Shown: positions 10,308 through 19,946 of the stretch, one piece after another
Numbering within the stretch: position 1 is the first letter of the stretch
How the letters are laid out: every line of letters begins with the position of its first letter
Translations under genes and position numbers: made by a program
Notes under the pieces: generated by a model
Seen by the model: the letters and a program-made list of their open reading frames with translations, nothing else
What the model was told of the DNA's origin: nothing
Databases searched by the model: none
From: Streptomyces misionensis
GTDB lineage: Bacteria > Actinomycetota > Actinomycetes > Streptomycetales > Streptomycetaceae
Length of the DNA: 64,000 bases
Direction: 5' to 3'
NCBI RefSeq assembly: GCF_900104815.1
Contig: NZ_FNTD01000004.1
Coordinates: forward strand, 5,472,501-5,536,500

Positions 10308-10343
10308 CAGGGGTGCCCCTTCTGCCCGGAGCGGGCACCCCTG
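10308..10343. terminator. Bidirectional hairpin terminator between convergent genes
   Basis: A perfect 11-bp stem (CAGGGGTGCCC at 10308-10318, complement at 10333-10343) with a 14-base loop sits between the EF-hand gene and the convergent GH25 gene, so it can end both transcripts. Confidence 0.8.
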
Positions 10344-10349
10344 TGTGCG

Positions 10350-10904
10350 TCAGCCTCCCGCCCACTCCTTCAGCGCGTCCTTCGAGGCGAAGTCGGCCAC
10401 GTTCTTGTCGTGGGGCTGGCTGGAGTACTGGTGGATGCGCCACTTCGCCTTGATGCGGGGCTTGCCCGCCGTCACGTAGTCGGCGATCCACAGACCGTCG
10501 CCCGCGTAGGACGTCCGGTCGACGTTCAGCCAGAACTCGCGATTGCAGTAGAGCATGACCCGGTTGTGCGGCCGCAGATGCTTCAGTCTGCGGATGAAGG
10601 AGTCCTTCTCCGCGTTGCCGGCGTGGCTGCCGTCGCTGGTGTTCTCCCAGTCGACGGCCAGGATGTCGCCGGGGCGGTCCGGGGCGTGCTGGAGGAAGTG
10701 GTCCGCCTGGTCGTCGAGGTTGCCGGGCCACAGGAAATGGTAGAAGCCCACGACCAGTCCGGCGTCGCGGCCTGTCTTGGTCTGGGCGGTGAGCCGGGGA
10801 TTGACGTACGAACGGCCCTCCGTCGCCTTCATGAAGACGAACGAGAGACCGTCCGTGTCATATGACGTGGACTGGAAGGAACTTACGTCGATGCCGTGGA
10901 GCAT
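10350..10904 (-). CDS. GH25-family lysozyme (muramidase)
   Basis: A 184-residue protein of glycoside hydrolase family 25, which cuts the MurNAc-GlcNAc bond of peptidoglycan. GIDVSSFQ (residues 4-11) opens the barrel with the first conserved Asp, and ILAVDWEN (about 93-100) supplies the catalytic Asp-x-Glu pair. WIADYVTAGKP and WRIHQYSS are further family motifs. The domain starts at once after the ATG at 10904, with no signal peptide or transmembrane segment. Longer in-frame starts exist up to about 10979 but add no obvious signal sequence. How it would reach the wall is unclear; a non-classical route or a cytoplasmic role is possible. Confidence 0.85.
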   Translation of the reverse strand: MLHGIDVSSFQSTSYDTDGLSFVFMKATEGRSYVNPRLTAQTKTGRDAGLVVGFYHFLWPGNLDDQADHFLQHAPDRPGDILAVDWENTSDGSHAGNAEKDSFIRRLKHLRPHNRVMLYCNREFWLNVDRTSYAGDGLWIADYVTAGKPRIKAKWRIHQYSSQPHDKNVADFASKDALKEWAGG

Positions 10905-11095
10905 GCAGAGTGTGTGCCCGCCGCACGACCCCCCGGAAACTTGCCCCGGTCGCGGGGCGTCCACGACGCCGGACCCCATCGATGCGCGGCCGGCCGCAAC
11001 CGCCGACGGCGGCGCGTCCGCTCACGCCGGAGCCCGGTGAACCCCGTCGGCGCGGTACGGCGCACCCCGGGGCGCCCGCCGGCGCGGACACCCGT

Positions 11096-11500
11096 TCAGG
11101 CGTCGTCGGCGGGCTGGTCCATGCCGTCGGCGAGCCGGTTGTTGTGCTCGATGTCCGCCATGTGCGCCTCGGCCCAGGTGCGCAGCGCGGCCAGCGGTGC
11201 TTCGAGTGACCGGCCGAGGTCGGTGAGCCGGTAGTGGACGCCGGGCGGCACGGTGGGTTCCACGCGGCGGGCCACCAGACCGTCGCGGACGAGGCCGCGC
11301 AGGGTGACGGAGAGCATCTTCTGCGAGATGCCCGGCATGCGGCGCCGCAGTTCCGCGAAGCGGACCTCGCCCGGGGCGGCCTCGGCCAGCACCTTGACCG
11401 CCATCGAGGTCCACTTGGTGCCGATGCGGTCGAGCAACTGCCGGGTCGGGCACCGGGGGTCGAACAGGTCCCCGCGCCGGGCCGGCTTCGCCGTGGTCAC
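11096..11500 (-). CDS. HxlR-family transcriptional regulator
   Basis: A regulator of about 134 residues, a single winged-helix HxlR domain: RCPTRQLLDRIGTKWTSMAV (about 13-32), then FAELRRRMPGISQKMLS as the recognition region and YRLTDLGRSLEAPLAAL as the wing and dimer helix. The GTG at 11500 has GGTGAG 6 bases upstream; a TTG at 11545 would add 15 residues. HxlR proteins often respond to aldehydes, quinones or redox and control a divergent enzyme. Here the divergent gene at 11606 is an epoxide-hydrolase-like enzyme, its likely target. Confidence 0.88.
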   Translation of the reverse strand: MTTAKPARRGDLFDPRCPTRQLLDRIGTKWTSMAVKVLAEAAPGEVRFAELRRRMPGISQKMLSVTLRGLVRDGLVARRVEPTVPPGVHYRLTDLGRSLEAPLAALRTWAEAHMADIEHNNRLADGMDQPADDA

Positions 11501-11511
11501 CCGCAGCTCAC

Positions 11512-11579
11512 CACCTGTGGGAGAAGTGCCGTCTTGGAGGGCCAAGGCTAGTTCCCTAGCGTGAGGTTGTCACCTGTGG
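11512..11579. promoter_or_regulatory. Repeated CACCTGTGG motif in the HxlR/hydrolase divergent region
   Basis: CACCTGTGG occurs at 11512-11520 and again at 11571-11579. GTGAGGTTGTCAC (11561-11573) is a short palindrome between them. The position, between the regulator and its divergent neighbour, is where an HxlR operator is expected. The regulator-site link is inference. Confidence 0.4.
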
Positions 11580-11605
11580 TTACCAGCCTGCACCTGGAGC
11601 TTCGC

Positions 11606-12487
11606 ATGCCCGAGTTGCATTCCGTGTCCGTCAACGGCGTCGAGCTGAACGTGGCGGAGGCCGGATCGGGTCCGGCCGTCCTGCTGCTGCACGGCTTCCC
11701 CCACACCTGGGAGGTGTGGACGGAGGTCATGGCGGACCTGTCCGACCGGTACCGGGTCATCGCGCCGGACCTGCGGGGGTTCGGCGCGAGCGGCCGGGCC
11801 GGGACCGGGTACGACGCCCAGTCCCTGGCCGACGACGCCGCGGCCCTGCTCACGGCGCTCGGGGTGTCCTCGGCCGCCGTGGTGGGCATCGACGCCGGCA
11901 CCCCGCCGGCCTTCCTCCTCGCCCTGCGCCGTCCCGACCGGGTGCGGCGGCTCGTCGTCATGGAGTCCTTGCTGGGCAGGCTGCCCGGCGCCGAGGACTT
12001 CCTCGCCGACGGCCCGCCCTGGTGGTTCGGCTTCCACGCCGTTCCGGGCCTGGCCGAGACGGTCCTGGAGGGCCGAGAGGCCCACTACGTCGACTGGTTC
12101 CTGCGCACGGGCACCCTCGGGGACGGGGTGCGCCCGCCGCTGCGGGACGCCTTCGTCCGCGCCTACACCGGCCGCGGGGCGCTGCGCCGCGCGTTCTCCT
12201 ACTACCGGGCACTGCCGCGGAGCGCGACACAGATCGAGCAGGCCGTGGCGGCCGCGCGGCTGACGGTGCCGACGATGGCCGTGGGCGCGCATCCCGTCGG
12301 CGCGGCGCTGGAACGTCAGCTCCGTCCCGTCGCCGACGACCTCACCGGGCACGTCATCGAGGACTGCGGCCACATCATCCCGCTGCACCGGCCGCGGGCG
12401 CTGCTCGCCCTGCTGCGCCCCTTCCTGGCGGCCGGCCACCCGGCAGGCACGGCTGAACGCGGCCGGCCGGCACCAAGTCGAACCTGA
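11606..12487 (+). CDS. Alpha/beta hydrolase, epoxide hydrolase/dehalogenase-like
   Basis: A 293-residue cytoplasmic alpha/beta hydrolase. HGFPHTWEVW (about 32-41) is the oxyanion-hole region of epoxide hydrolases. The nucleophile elbow reads VVGIDAG, with Asp rather than Ser, as in epoxide hydrolases and haloalkane dehalogenases. The catalytic His lies in CGHIIPLH near residue 256. The cap region is around 125-200. The ATG at 11606 has GGAG 7 bases upstream. It is divergent from the HxlR regulator and probably controlled by it. Its 3' end faces sdaA with only 15 bases between stops. Confidence 0.88.
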   Translation: MPELHSVSVNGVELNVAEAGSGPAVLLLHGFPHTWEVWTEVMADLSDRYRVIAPDLRGFGASGRAGTGYDAQSLADDAAALLTALGVSSAAVVGIDAGTPPAFLLALRRPDRVRRLVVMESLLGRLPGAEDFLADGPPWWFGFHAVPGLAETVLEGREAHYVDWFLRTGTLGDGVRPPLRDAFVRAYTGRGALRRAFSYYRALPRSATQIEQAVAAARLTVPTMAVGAHPVGAALERQLRPVADDLTGHVIEDCGHIIPLHRPRALLALLRPFLAAGHPAGTAERGRPAPSRT

Positions 12488-12502
12488 TTCGGACGAGATG
12501 CC

Positions 12503-13870
<1,368 letters not shown>

Positions 13871-13889
13871 GGTCACTCCTTGGGGCAGT

Positions 13890-13919
13890 GGTGGGGCACT
13901 CCTCGTCGAGTGCCCCACC
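13890..13919 (-). terminator. Strong hairpin between glyA and sdaA
   Basis: A perfect 12-bp stem (GGTGGGGCACTC at 13890-13901, complement at 13908-13919) with a 6-base loop starts 7 bases after the glyA stop. It may end part of the glycine-operon transcript or protect its 3' end, lowering sdaA expression relative to glyA. Confidence 0.7.
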
Positions 13920-13926
13920 AGGTGAC

Positions 13927-15192
13927 TTACTTGCTCAGACCCGGGTAAAGCGGGTGCTTGTCGGCCAGGGCCTTCACCCGGGCCTTGAGGGACCCCGCGT
14001 CGTAGGACGGCTTGAGCGCCTCGGCGATCACGTCCGCGACCTCGGCGAAGTCCTCGGCCGTGAAGCCGCGGGTGGCGAGGGCGGGCGTGCCGATCCGCAG
14101 ACCCGAGGTGACCATCGGGGGCCGCGGGTCGTTCGGGACCGCGTTGCGGTTGACCGTGATGCCCACCTCGTGGAGGCGGTCCTCGGCCTGCTGCCCGTCC
14201 AGCTCGGAGGCGCGCAGGTCCACCAGGATCAGGTGCACGTCCGTGCCGCCGGACAGCACGTTCACCCCGGCCGCGCGGGCGTCGTCGGCCGTCAGGCGCT
14301 CGGCGAGGATGCGGGCACCCTCCACCGTACGGCGCTGGCGCTCCTTGAAGTCCTCCGAGGCGGCGACCTTGAAGGAGACCGCCTTGGCCGCGATCACGTG
14401 CTCCAGGGGGCCGCCCTGGAAGCCCGGGAAGACGGAGGAGTTCAGCTTCTTCGCGAACTCCTTCTTCGCGAGGATGATGCCGCCGCGCGGGCCGCCCAGG
14501 GTCTTGTGGGTCGTGGAGGTGACCACGTCCGCGTGCTCGACCGGGTTGGCGTGCAGCCCCGCCGCTACCAGGCCCGCGAAGTGCGCCATGTCGACCCACA
14601 GGTAGGCCCCGACCTCGTCGGCGATCCGGCGGAACGCGGCGAAGTCCAGCTGCCGCGGGTACGCCGACCAGCCGGCGATGATCACCTTGGGGCGGTGCTC
14701 CTTGGCGAGCTTCTCGACCTCGGCCATGTCGACCAGGCCGGTCTCCTCGTCCACGTGGTACGCGACCACGTTGAACTGCTTGCCGGAGAAGTTCAGCCGC
14801 ATCCCGTGGGTGAGGTGGCCGCCGTGCGCCAGGTCCAGGCCGAGGATGGTGTCCCCGGGCTGGGCCAGCGCGAACAGGGCCGCCTGGTTGGCGGAGGCGC
14901 CGGAGTGGGGCTGCACATTGGCGTACTCGGCGCCGAACAGCTCCTTGATCCGGTCGATGGCGATCTGCTCGGTGACGTCGACATGCTCGCAGCCGCCGTA
15001 GTAGCGGCGGCCCGGGTAGCCCTCGGCGTACTTGTTGGTGAGGACCGAGCCCTGCGCCTCCATCACCGCGAGCGGCGCGAAGTTCTCGGACGCGATCATC
15101 TCCAGCGTGGACTGCTGGCGCAGCAGCTCGGCGTCGACCGCGGCCGCGACCTCGGGGTCCAGCTCGTGCAGGGGCGTGTTCAGGACAGTCAT
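13927..15192 (-). CDS. glyA: Serine hydroxymethyltransferase
   Basis: A 421-residue PLP enzyme interconverting glycine plus methylene-tetrahydrofolate and serine. Family motifs include [14 protein letters not shown] [22 protein letters not shown] (quoted in part), [13 protein letters not shown] and the PLP-lysine segment [15 protein letters not shown]. Full length for bacterial SHMT. It starts with ATG at 15192, 14 bases after gcvH, so they are co-transcribed. Within this cluster it uses the one-carbon unit released by glycine cleavage to make serine from a second glycine. A distant second SHMT gene is usual in Streptomyces. Confidence 0.96.
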   Translation of the reverse strand: MTVLNTPLHELDPEVAAAVDAELLRQQSTLEMIASENFAPLAVMEAQGSVLTNKYAEGYPGRRYYGGCEHVDVTEQIAIDRIKELFGAEYANVQPHSGASANQAALFALAQPGDTILGLDLAHGGHLTHGMRLNFSGKQFNVVAYHVDEETGLVDMAEVEKLAKEHRPKVIIAGWSAYPRQLDFAAFRRIADEVGAYLWVDMAHFAGLVAAGLHANPVEHADVVTSTTHKTLGGPRGGIILAKKEFAKKLNSSVFPGFQGGPLEHVIAAKAVSFKVAASEDFKERQRRTVEGARILAERLTADDARAAGVNVLSGGTDVHLILVDLRASELDGQQAEDRLHEVGITVNRNAVPNDPRPPMVTSGLRIGTPALATRGFTAEDFAEVADVIAEALKPSYDAGSLKARVKALADKHPLYPGLSK

Positions 15193-15206
15193 GGGGCTAC
15201 GACTCC

Positions 15207-15587
15207 TCAGCCGGCGATGTGGGCGTCGTACTCGGCGGCGGAGAACAGGTCCTGCGGCTCCTGCGAGACGCGGACCTTGAACAGCCAGCCGCCCTCGAAG
15301 GGCTCGGAGTTCACGAGCGACGGGTCGTCCACGACGTTCTCGTTGATCGCGGTGACCTCGCCGGTGACGGGGGAGTACAGGTCGGAGACCGACTTGGTGG
15401 ACTCCAGCTCACCGCAGGTCTCGCCCGCGGTCACGGTGTCGCCGACGGCCGGAAGCTGGGCGTAGACCACATCGCCGAGCGCGTTGGCCGCGAACTCGGT
15501 GATGCCGATCGTCGAGACGCCGTCCTCGTCGGCGCCCGACAGCCACTCGTGCTCCTTGCTGTAACGCAGCTGCTGGGGGTTGCTCAT
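15207..15587 (-). CDS. gcvH: Glycine cleavage system H protein
   Basis: A 126-residue lipoyl carrier that shuttles the aminomethyl group between the P, T and L proteins. The lipoylation site is the Lys in [14 protein letters not shown] (around residue 64), and EHEWLS near the N-terminus is typical. Complete length for GcvH. It lies between gcvT and glyA. The P protein gene (gcvP) is not in this cluster, which is common in Streptomyces, so it must be encoded elsewhere. Confidence 0.96.
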   Translation of the reverse strand: MSNPQQLRYSKEHEWLSGADEDGVSTIGITEFAANALGDVVYAQLPAVGDTVTAGETCGELESTKSVSDLYSPVTGEVTAINENVVDDPSLVNSEPFEGGWLFKVRVSQEPQDLFSAAEYDAHIAG

Positions 15588-15678
15588 GGCCTGAATTCTC
15601 CTGTACGCGCGGGAGTGCTGATGACGGGGGGAGTGCGGGGACCGCCGCTGGGCGGGTGAATGTGCGCAGGGTCACGTG

Positions 15679-15698
15679 CCCGCCCGGGGCCGGGCGGG
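15679..15698 (-). other. Small GC hairpin between gcvT and gcvH
   Basis: A 7-bp stem (CCCGCCC at 15679-15685, GGGCGGG at 15692-15698) with a 6-base loop lies in the 130-base gcvT-gcvH gap. It may stabilise or process the operon mRNA. No gene is visible in the gap. Confidence 0.4.
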
Positions 15699-15717
15699 GG
15701 CGGGACCGGGGCGCCGG

Positions 15718-16836
15718 TTACTTCCGGCGCTTGTAGAACGGCAGGGCCACGACCTCGTAGGGCTCGTGGTTGCCGCGGATGTCCACGCCGACGCCCTCGG
15801 TGCCCGGCGCCGCGTGCGCCGCGTCGACGTAGGCCATGGCGATCGGCTTGCCCAGCGTGGGGGAGGGGGCGCCGGAGGTGACCTCGCCGATCACCTGGCC
15901 GCCGGCGACCACCGCGTACCCGGCGCGCGGGACGCGGCGGCCCTCGGCGATCAGGCCGACCAGGACGCGCGGGGGGTTCTGCTCGGCGCGGGCGGCGGCC
16001 TCGGTGAGCGCCGCGCGCCCGACGAAGTCGCCCTCCTTCTCGAACTTGACCACGCGGCCGAGCCCGGCGTCGAAGGGGGTCAGGGCGGTGGTCAGCTCGT
16101 GCCCGTACAGCGGCATGCCCGCCTCCAGGCGCAGCGTGTCGCGGCAGGACAGGCCGCACGGCACCAGACCGACGCCCTCGCCGGCCTTGGTCAGCGCCTG
16201 CCACAGCTCGACGGCGTGCTCGGGCTTCACGAACAGCTCGAAACCGTCCTCGCCGGTGTAACCGGTGCGGGCGATCAGCGCGGGGACGCCGGCGACCGTG
16301 CCGGGCAGCCCGGCGTAGTACTTCAGGCCGTCCAGGTCGGCGTCGGTGAGCGACGTGAGGATGCCGGGGGACTCGGGGCCCTGCACGGCGATCAGCGCGT
16401 AGGCGTCCCGGTCGTCGCGGACCTCGGCGTCGAAGCCCGCCGCGCGCTCGGTCAGCGCGTCCAGGACCACCTGGGCGTTGGAGGCGTTGGCGACGACCAT
16501 GTACTCGGTCTCGGCGAGCCGGTAGACGATCAGGTCGTCCAGGATGCCGCCGTCGGCCTGGCAGATCATGGTGTAGCGGGCGCGGCCGACGCCGACGGAG
16601 GCGATGTTGCCGACCAGGGCGTGGTTCAGGAAGGCGGCCGCCCCGGCGCCGGTGACGGTGATCTCGCCCATGTGGGAGAGGTCGAACAGACCCGCCTTGG
16701 TCCGCACGGCCACGTGCTCGTCGCGCTCGGAGCCGTAGCGCAGGGGCATGTCCCAGCCCGCGAAGTCGGTCATCGTCGCACCGAGCGAGCGGTGCACGGC
16801 GTCCAGCGCGGTGTGTCGGAGTTCGGTACTGCTCAT
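15718..16836 (-). CDS. gcvT: Glycine cleavage system aminomethyltransferase (T protein)
   Basis: A 372-residue enzyme that transfers the methylene group from the H protein to tetrahydrofolate and releases ammonia. It has MTDFAGWDMPLRYG near residue 25, LFDLSHMGE, and GYTGEDGFELF in the folate-binding domain. The ATG at 16836 is chosen because the conserved region begins about 8 residues later and GGGAG lies about 11 bases upstream; an in-frame upstream start would run into the leader. First gene behind the glycine riboswitch. Confidence 0.95.
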   Translation of the reverse strand: MSSTELRHTALDAVHRSLGATMTDFAGWDMPLRYGSERDEHVAVRTKAGLFDLSHMGEITVTGAGAAAFLNHALVGNIASVGVGRARYTMICQADGGILDDLIVYRLAETEYMVVANASNAQVVLDALTERAAGFDAEVRDDRDAYALIAVQGPESPGILTSLTDADLDGLKYYAGLPGTVAGVPALIARTGYTGEDGFELFVKPEHAVELWQALTKAGEGVGLVPCGLSCRDTLRLEAGMPLYGHELTTALTPFDAGLGRVVKFEKEGDFVGRAALTEAAARAEQNPPRVLVGLIAEGRRVPRAGYAVVAGGQVIGEVTSGAPSPTLGKPIAMAYVDAAHAAPGTEGVGVDIRGNHEPYEVVALPFYKRRK

Positions 16837-16863
16837 CGGTCGGTCGTCTCCCAGGGCAACAGG

Positions 16864-16891
16864 GATGGGGCGAGGAACGTTCCTCCCCATC
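16864..16891 (-). promoter_or_regulatory. Candidate expression-platform hairpin of the glycine riboswitch
   Basis: GATGGGG (16864-16870) pairs with CCCCATC (16885-16891) and an inner AGGA/TCCT stem closes a tetraloop. On the minus strand it lies directly between the second glycine aptamer and the gcvT ribosome binding site, where a terminator or anti-terminator partner is expected. Its 5' arm begins right at the end of aptamer 2, so glycine binding could compete with it. Confidence 0.55.
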
Positions 16892-17088
16892 TGTCATCGG
16901 AACCTGAGAGGTTCGCCGGGACCGCCACGGGGGCGACCACGGCTTGCACCTTGGGTGGAGCCACTGTCACAGCGACCCGCTTTTCAGATGTGCCTCGCCC
17001 GCGCGGTAACGGGGCCTGAGAGATTCAAGGGAGGGACTTGCTCCTTCGGCGCCCCAGCGCAGACGGCTGGGGACTCTCCCGCGCGGAT
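16890..17088 (-). ncRNA. Tandem glycine riboswitch upstream of gcvT-gcvH-glyA-sdaA
   Basis: Two glycine aptamers are readable on the minus strand. Aptamer 1 (about 16999-17087) has P1 closed by CCGCGCGG on both sides, the GGGAGAGTCC start, GCGCCGAAGGAGCAAG and the conserved AATCTCTCAGG. Aptamer 2 (about 16890-16980) repeats the order in more diverged form with ACCCAAGGTGCAAG and AACCTCTCAGG, closed by CTGT/ACAG. Glycine riboswitches usually switch glycine catabolism on when glycine is present, which fits the downstream genes. The rest of the 470-base gap between gcvT and the next plus-strand gene (17089-17306) shows no gene or clear promoter. Confidence 0.93.
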
Positions 17089-17306
17089 TCAAGCGGCCGG
17101 TATGCAGTTGGCGGCCACATCATTGCACGTCGCACCCGTGCCCGTCAGGGCCCGCATCCGTAACCGGCCCGTGGCGGTGCGCGCACCCGACCGTCGCACG
17201 GGCTCCATTACCTTCTCTTTACCGCCGGCGGGCAGAAAACAGACCGGGGCGGACGACCGGCCGGGGGCGGGGGAGCCGACCCGGGCCAGGGGACGAGGGG
17301 GCGGGC

Positions 17307-17891
17307 ATGGCGGACCGGACACGGGCGTGGGACCTGCGCGAGCGGGCGGGCCACGCGCCCCGCACCCTGCGCTTCGGCCCGCGCGACCTCGTGGTTCTCA
17401 GCGGACTGCCCGGCAGCGGCAAGTCCACGCTGATGCGCCGCGCGGTCACCGGCCGCCGCGTCGACTCCCAGGACACCCGCGAGCGCTTCGCCGCCCGGCT
17501 GCCCCGGTGCCTGCCGTACGCCCTCTACCGCCCCCTGGTGCGCGCCGCCCACTACCTCGCGCTGCGCCGCGCCCTGCGCACGGGGCAGCCGGTGGTGGTG
17601 CACGACTGCGGCACCCAGCCCTGGGTGCGCGCCTGGCTCGCCCGCTCGGCCCGGCGCGCCGGCGGCACCCTGCACCTGGTCCTGCTGGACGTGCCCGAGC
17701 AGACGGCCCGCGCGGGCCAGCGCGAGCGCGGCCGCGGCGTCTCCGGGTACGCCTTCGCCCGCCACCGCCGCACCACGGCGCGGCTGCTCGGCGCGGTGCA
17801 GCGCGGCGAGCTGCCCGCGGGCTGCGGCTCCGCGGTGCTGCTGGACCGGCCCGCGGCGGACGCGATACAGCGGATCGTGTTCACGGGGTAG
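17307..17891 (+). CDS. P-loop ATP/GTP-binding protein (kinase-like)
   Basis: A 194-residue soluble protein. The Walker A motif is GLPGSGKST at about residues 34-42, followed by the short AAA_33-type kinase fold: RRVDSQDTRERF resembles the strand and helix after the P-loop, VVHDCGTQPWVRAWL the substrate region and LHLVLLDVPEQTARAGQRERGRGVS the lid with arginines. Such proteins phosphorylate small molecules or nucleotides, but the substrate cannot be inferred. It starts with ATG at 17307 and is followed 67 bases later by the SseB-like pair; a shared transcript is possible. Confidence 0.8.
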   Translation: MADRTRAWDLRERAGHAPRTLRFGPRDLVVLSGLPGSGKSTLMRRAVTGRRVDSQDTRERFAARLPRCLPYALYRPLVRAAHYLALRRALRTGQPVVVHDCGTQPWVRAWLARSARRAGGTLHLVLLDVPEQTARAGQRERGRGVSGYAFARHRRTTARLLGAVQRGELPAGCGSAVLLDRPAADAIQRIVFTG

Positions 17892-17958
17892 CGGCTCCGT
17901 CACCGCCACCCGATAGCCTTCGTGGTCCCAGCAGTGGTTCCCAGCAGGCGGTAGGCAG

Positions 17959-18744
17959 ATGGACTTCCCGGCGGACATTCCCGCTGACTTCCCGGCACAG
18001 ACGCACCCCCACCCGCACGGCGGTTGGCCCGGCAACGAACTCGAGGAGGTGCTGTCGGCCTCCCTCGGCATACCCGCGGCGGGCGGCCGGATCATCGAGG
18101 TCCTCGGCCGCAGCTTCCTCTGGGTGCCGCTGCCCAACGGCGGCGGTCCGGGCAGCGGCCCGCTGGACCTGCCCGGCCTGGAGATCGACGGCCAGGCGTA
18201 CGTCCCGGTCTTCAGCTCCGAGGAGCAGCTGCGCCAGGCGACCGGCTCCCACATGGCGTACACCATCGCCCCGGCCGTGGAGTTCGCCCGCGGACTGCCC
18301 CCGCAGGCCGGCATCGCGGTCAACCCCGGCGGCACGGTCGGCATCCCGCTGCCGCCCGAGGCCGTGGCCGAGCTGTGCCGCGCCGGCGGCACCCCGCTGG
18401 ACGGCCCGGCGGCCGGCGGCCGCGTCCGCCTCTTCGAGCCCGACTGGCAGGACGACCCGGTCGACTTCTTCTCCGCCGCGTCCGCCGAGTTCGCCGCGAC
18501 CGGCGTGGTGCTCACCGCCCGCCGCTGCCTGGCCGCCATCGAGACGGCCGACCCGGTCATGTTCGTCGGTGTCGAACTCTCCCAGTGGGAGGGCGACTTC
18601 CGCGCCGCCCCGCTGGAGGCCCTGGGCCGCGCCCTCGGCCGGGTCCCGGTCCGGTGGCCGGTCAACCTGATCCTCCTCGACGTCACGGACGACCCGGTCG
18701 CCGAGTGGCTGAAGTCAAGCGTCCGACCCTTCTACGTTCGGTAG
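17959..18744 (+). CDS. SseB-like protein (N-terminal-domain type), first of a pair
   Basis: A 261-residue soluble protein of the SseB (enhanced serine sensitivity) family. NELEEVLSASLG (about 25-36), FLWVPLPN and the block LEIDGQAYVPVFSSEEQLRQA (quoted in part as YVPVFSSEEQL) match the SseB N-terminal domain. MAYTIAPAVEFARGLP and GIAVNPGGTVGIPLPPE follow. The C-terminal part resembles the SseB C-terminal domain (FFSAASAEFAATG, VEWLKSSVRPFY-like end). The biochemical function is unknown; E. coli SseB was named from a serine-sensitivity phenotype. It is followed 95 bases later by a second related gene. Confidence 0.8.
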   Translation: MDFPADIPADFPAQTHPHPHGGWPGNELEEVLSASLGIPAAGGRIIEVLGRSFLWVPLPNGGGPGSGPLDLPGLEIDGQAYVPVFSSEEQLRQATGSHMAYTIAPAVEFARGLPPQAGIAVNPGGTVGIPLPPEAVAELCRAGGTPLDGPAAGGRVRLFEPDWQDDPVDFFSAASAEFAATGVVLTARRCLAAIETADPVMFVGVELSQWEGDFRAAPLEALGRALGRVPVRWPVNLILLDVTDDPVAEWLKSSVRPFYVR

Positions 18745-18839
18745 GCCGGGCACCCGCGTACGAACAACGGGGCCGGAGCTCATCGGCGCATAAGCTGTCC
18801 CCACACGCGGGGCATGATGAAAAAGAAGGGCATGACAAG

Positions 18840-19652
18840 GTGAGCGCCACCCACAGCGGAAGCGTCGAACACACGCTGCGCCACGTCACGCCCGGACGCT
18901 ACGACGCCTACGAGGCCCTCCTCCGCGCCCTCGCCACCCCCTCCGCCGGCCAGATCTGGATGCTGCTGTGGCACGGTCAGGCCGGCTCCCCGGACGCCCA
19001 GTACGGGAACATGGAGGTCGACGGCTTCCACTACGCCCCCTGTGTGACCTCCGCCCAGGAGCTGTCGGCCAGTGGCTGGAACCGTTCCTACGAGGTGATC
19101 GACGGCCTGGACGTCGCCCGCACCCTCTACCCCGACCACTACGGCCTCTGGCTCAACCCGCACGCCCCCGGCGGCGGCGTCGGCATCCCCTGGCTGGACC
19201 TGCGCCGCATCGCCACCGGGCTGGACCGCCAGCCCGCCGGACCGCTGCGGCTGTCCGAACCGGGCATCGAGATCCCGCAGTTCTACGCCCTGCTCGCCCA
19301 GCACGCCCACCGCACCCCCGCGCTGCGCTCCCTGCGCCGCGCCTGGGTGCAGCCCGCGCTCGGCGCGCCGTACCTCGCCATCGGCCTCGACCTGTACGAC
19401 GCCTCGCCGGCCGCCGTCGACTCGGTGCGCGCGATGATGCAGCAGTCCGTCGGCGCCGTCCCGGAGGGCCTGCCGGTGTCCACGGTCGCGCTGACCGACG
19501 ACCACGACCCGGTGGTGATGTGGATGCGCGCCAACGCCCGGCCCTTCTACGACCGCGAGGCCCACGCCGCCGCGCCCGCCCCCGCGCCCCAGCCCCAACT
19601 CCGGGCCCCCGCGCCGGGGTACGGGTATCCCCCGGTGCACGGCGGCTACTGA
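18840..19652 (+). CDS. SseB-like protein with C-terminal SseB domain, second of a pair
   Basis: A 270-residue protein related to its upstream neighbour, both ending with a (K/N)ARPFY-like strand. The N-terminal half has YDAYEALLRALATP and the residues 120-250 contain the SseB C-terminal type segment (LRRAWVQPALG, YLAIGLDLYDASP). The tail (about 240-270) is Ala/Pro-rich. The GTG at 18840 is preferred, with GAAGGG about 10 bases upstream; an ATG-like triplet just before is out of frame. Function unknown. Being next to a glycine/serine degradation cluster is suggestive given the SseB name, but that link is inference only. Confidence 0.75.
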   Translation: MSATHSGSVEHTLRHVTPGRYDAYEALLRALATPSAGQIWMLLWHGQAGSPDAQYGNMEVDGFHYAPCVTSAQELSASGWNRSYEVIDGLDVARTLYPDHYGLWLNPHAPGGGVGIPWLDLRRIATGLDRQPAGPLRLSEPGIEIPQFYALLAQHAHRTPALRSLRRAWVQPALGAPYLAIGLDLYDASPAAVDSVRAMMQQSVGAVPEGLPVSTVALTDDHDPVVMWMRANARPFYDREAHAAAPAPAPQPQLRAPAPGYGYPPVHGGY

Positions 19653-19661
19653 GCCACCACC

Positions 19662-19687
19662 GGTACGGGCGCCCCTGCCGCCGTACC
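19662..19687 (+). terminator. Possible hairpin terminator after the SseB pair
   Basis: GGTACGG (19662-19668) pairs with CCGTACC (19681-19687), extended by a GC with a bulge. It lies 10 bases after the stop. The remaining 259 bases up to the permease gene hold no gene; a promoter must lie there, but only CATACT near 19793 looks like a -10 element. Confidence 0.45.
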
Positions 19688-19946
19688 TCCCGAACCGCGG
19701 CATTACGGCGTTGTGTCCCAACTGCCCCGTGTCCGGGGGGCGTTACCCACTGTTCGGATAACGGAATCCTCCGGAGTGCATCACGGTTGCGCATACTTTC
19801 ACCGTCAGCTCTGGCGAGTGATCGCAACGACGCTGAAGACTCCCGACTCAGACATGAGGCCGAGCCTCGTGATCGATGGCAAGTCGACAAAGCCGCAAAC
19901 CGCGGCAGCGCAGGCCGGTCACCACCGGCGAGAGGGGTCGCACATC

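Noticed and set aside
16748..18670. Plus-strand frame covering the gcvT start, riboswitch and P-loop gene
   Set aside because: Crosses the glycine riboswitch and runs in another frame of two well-supported genes.
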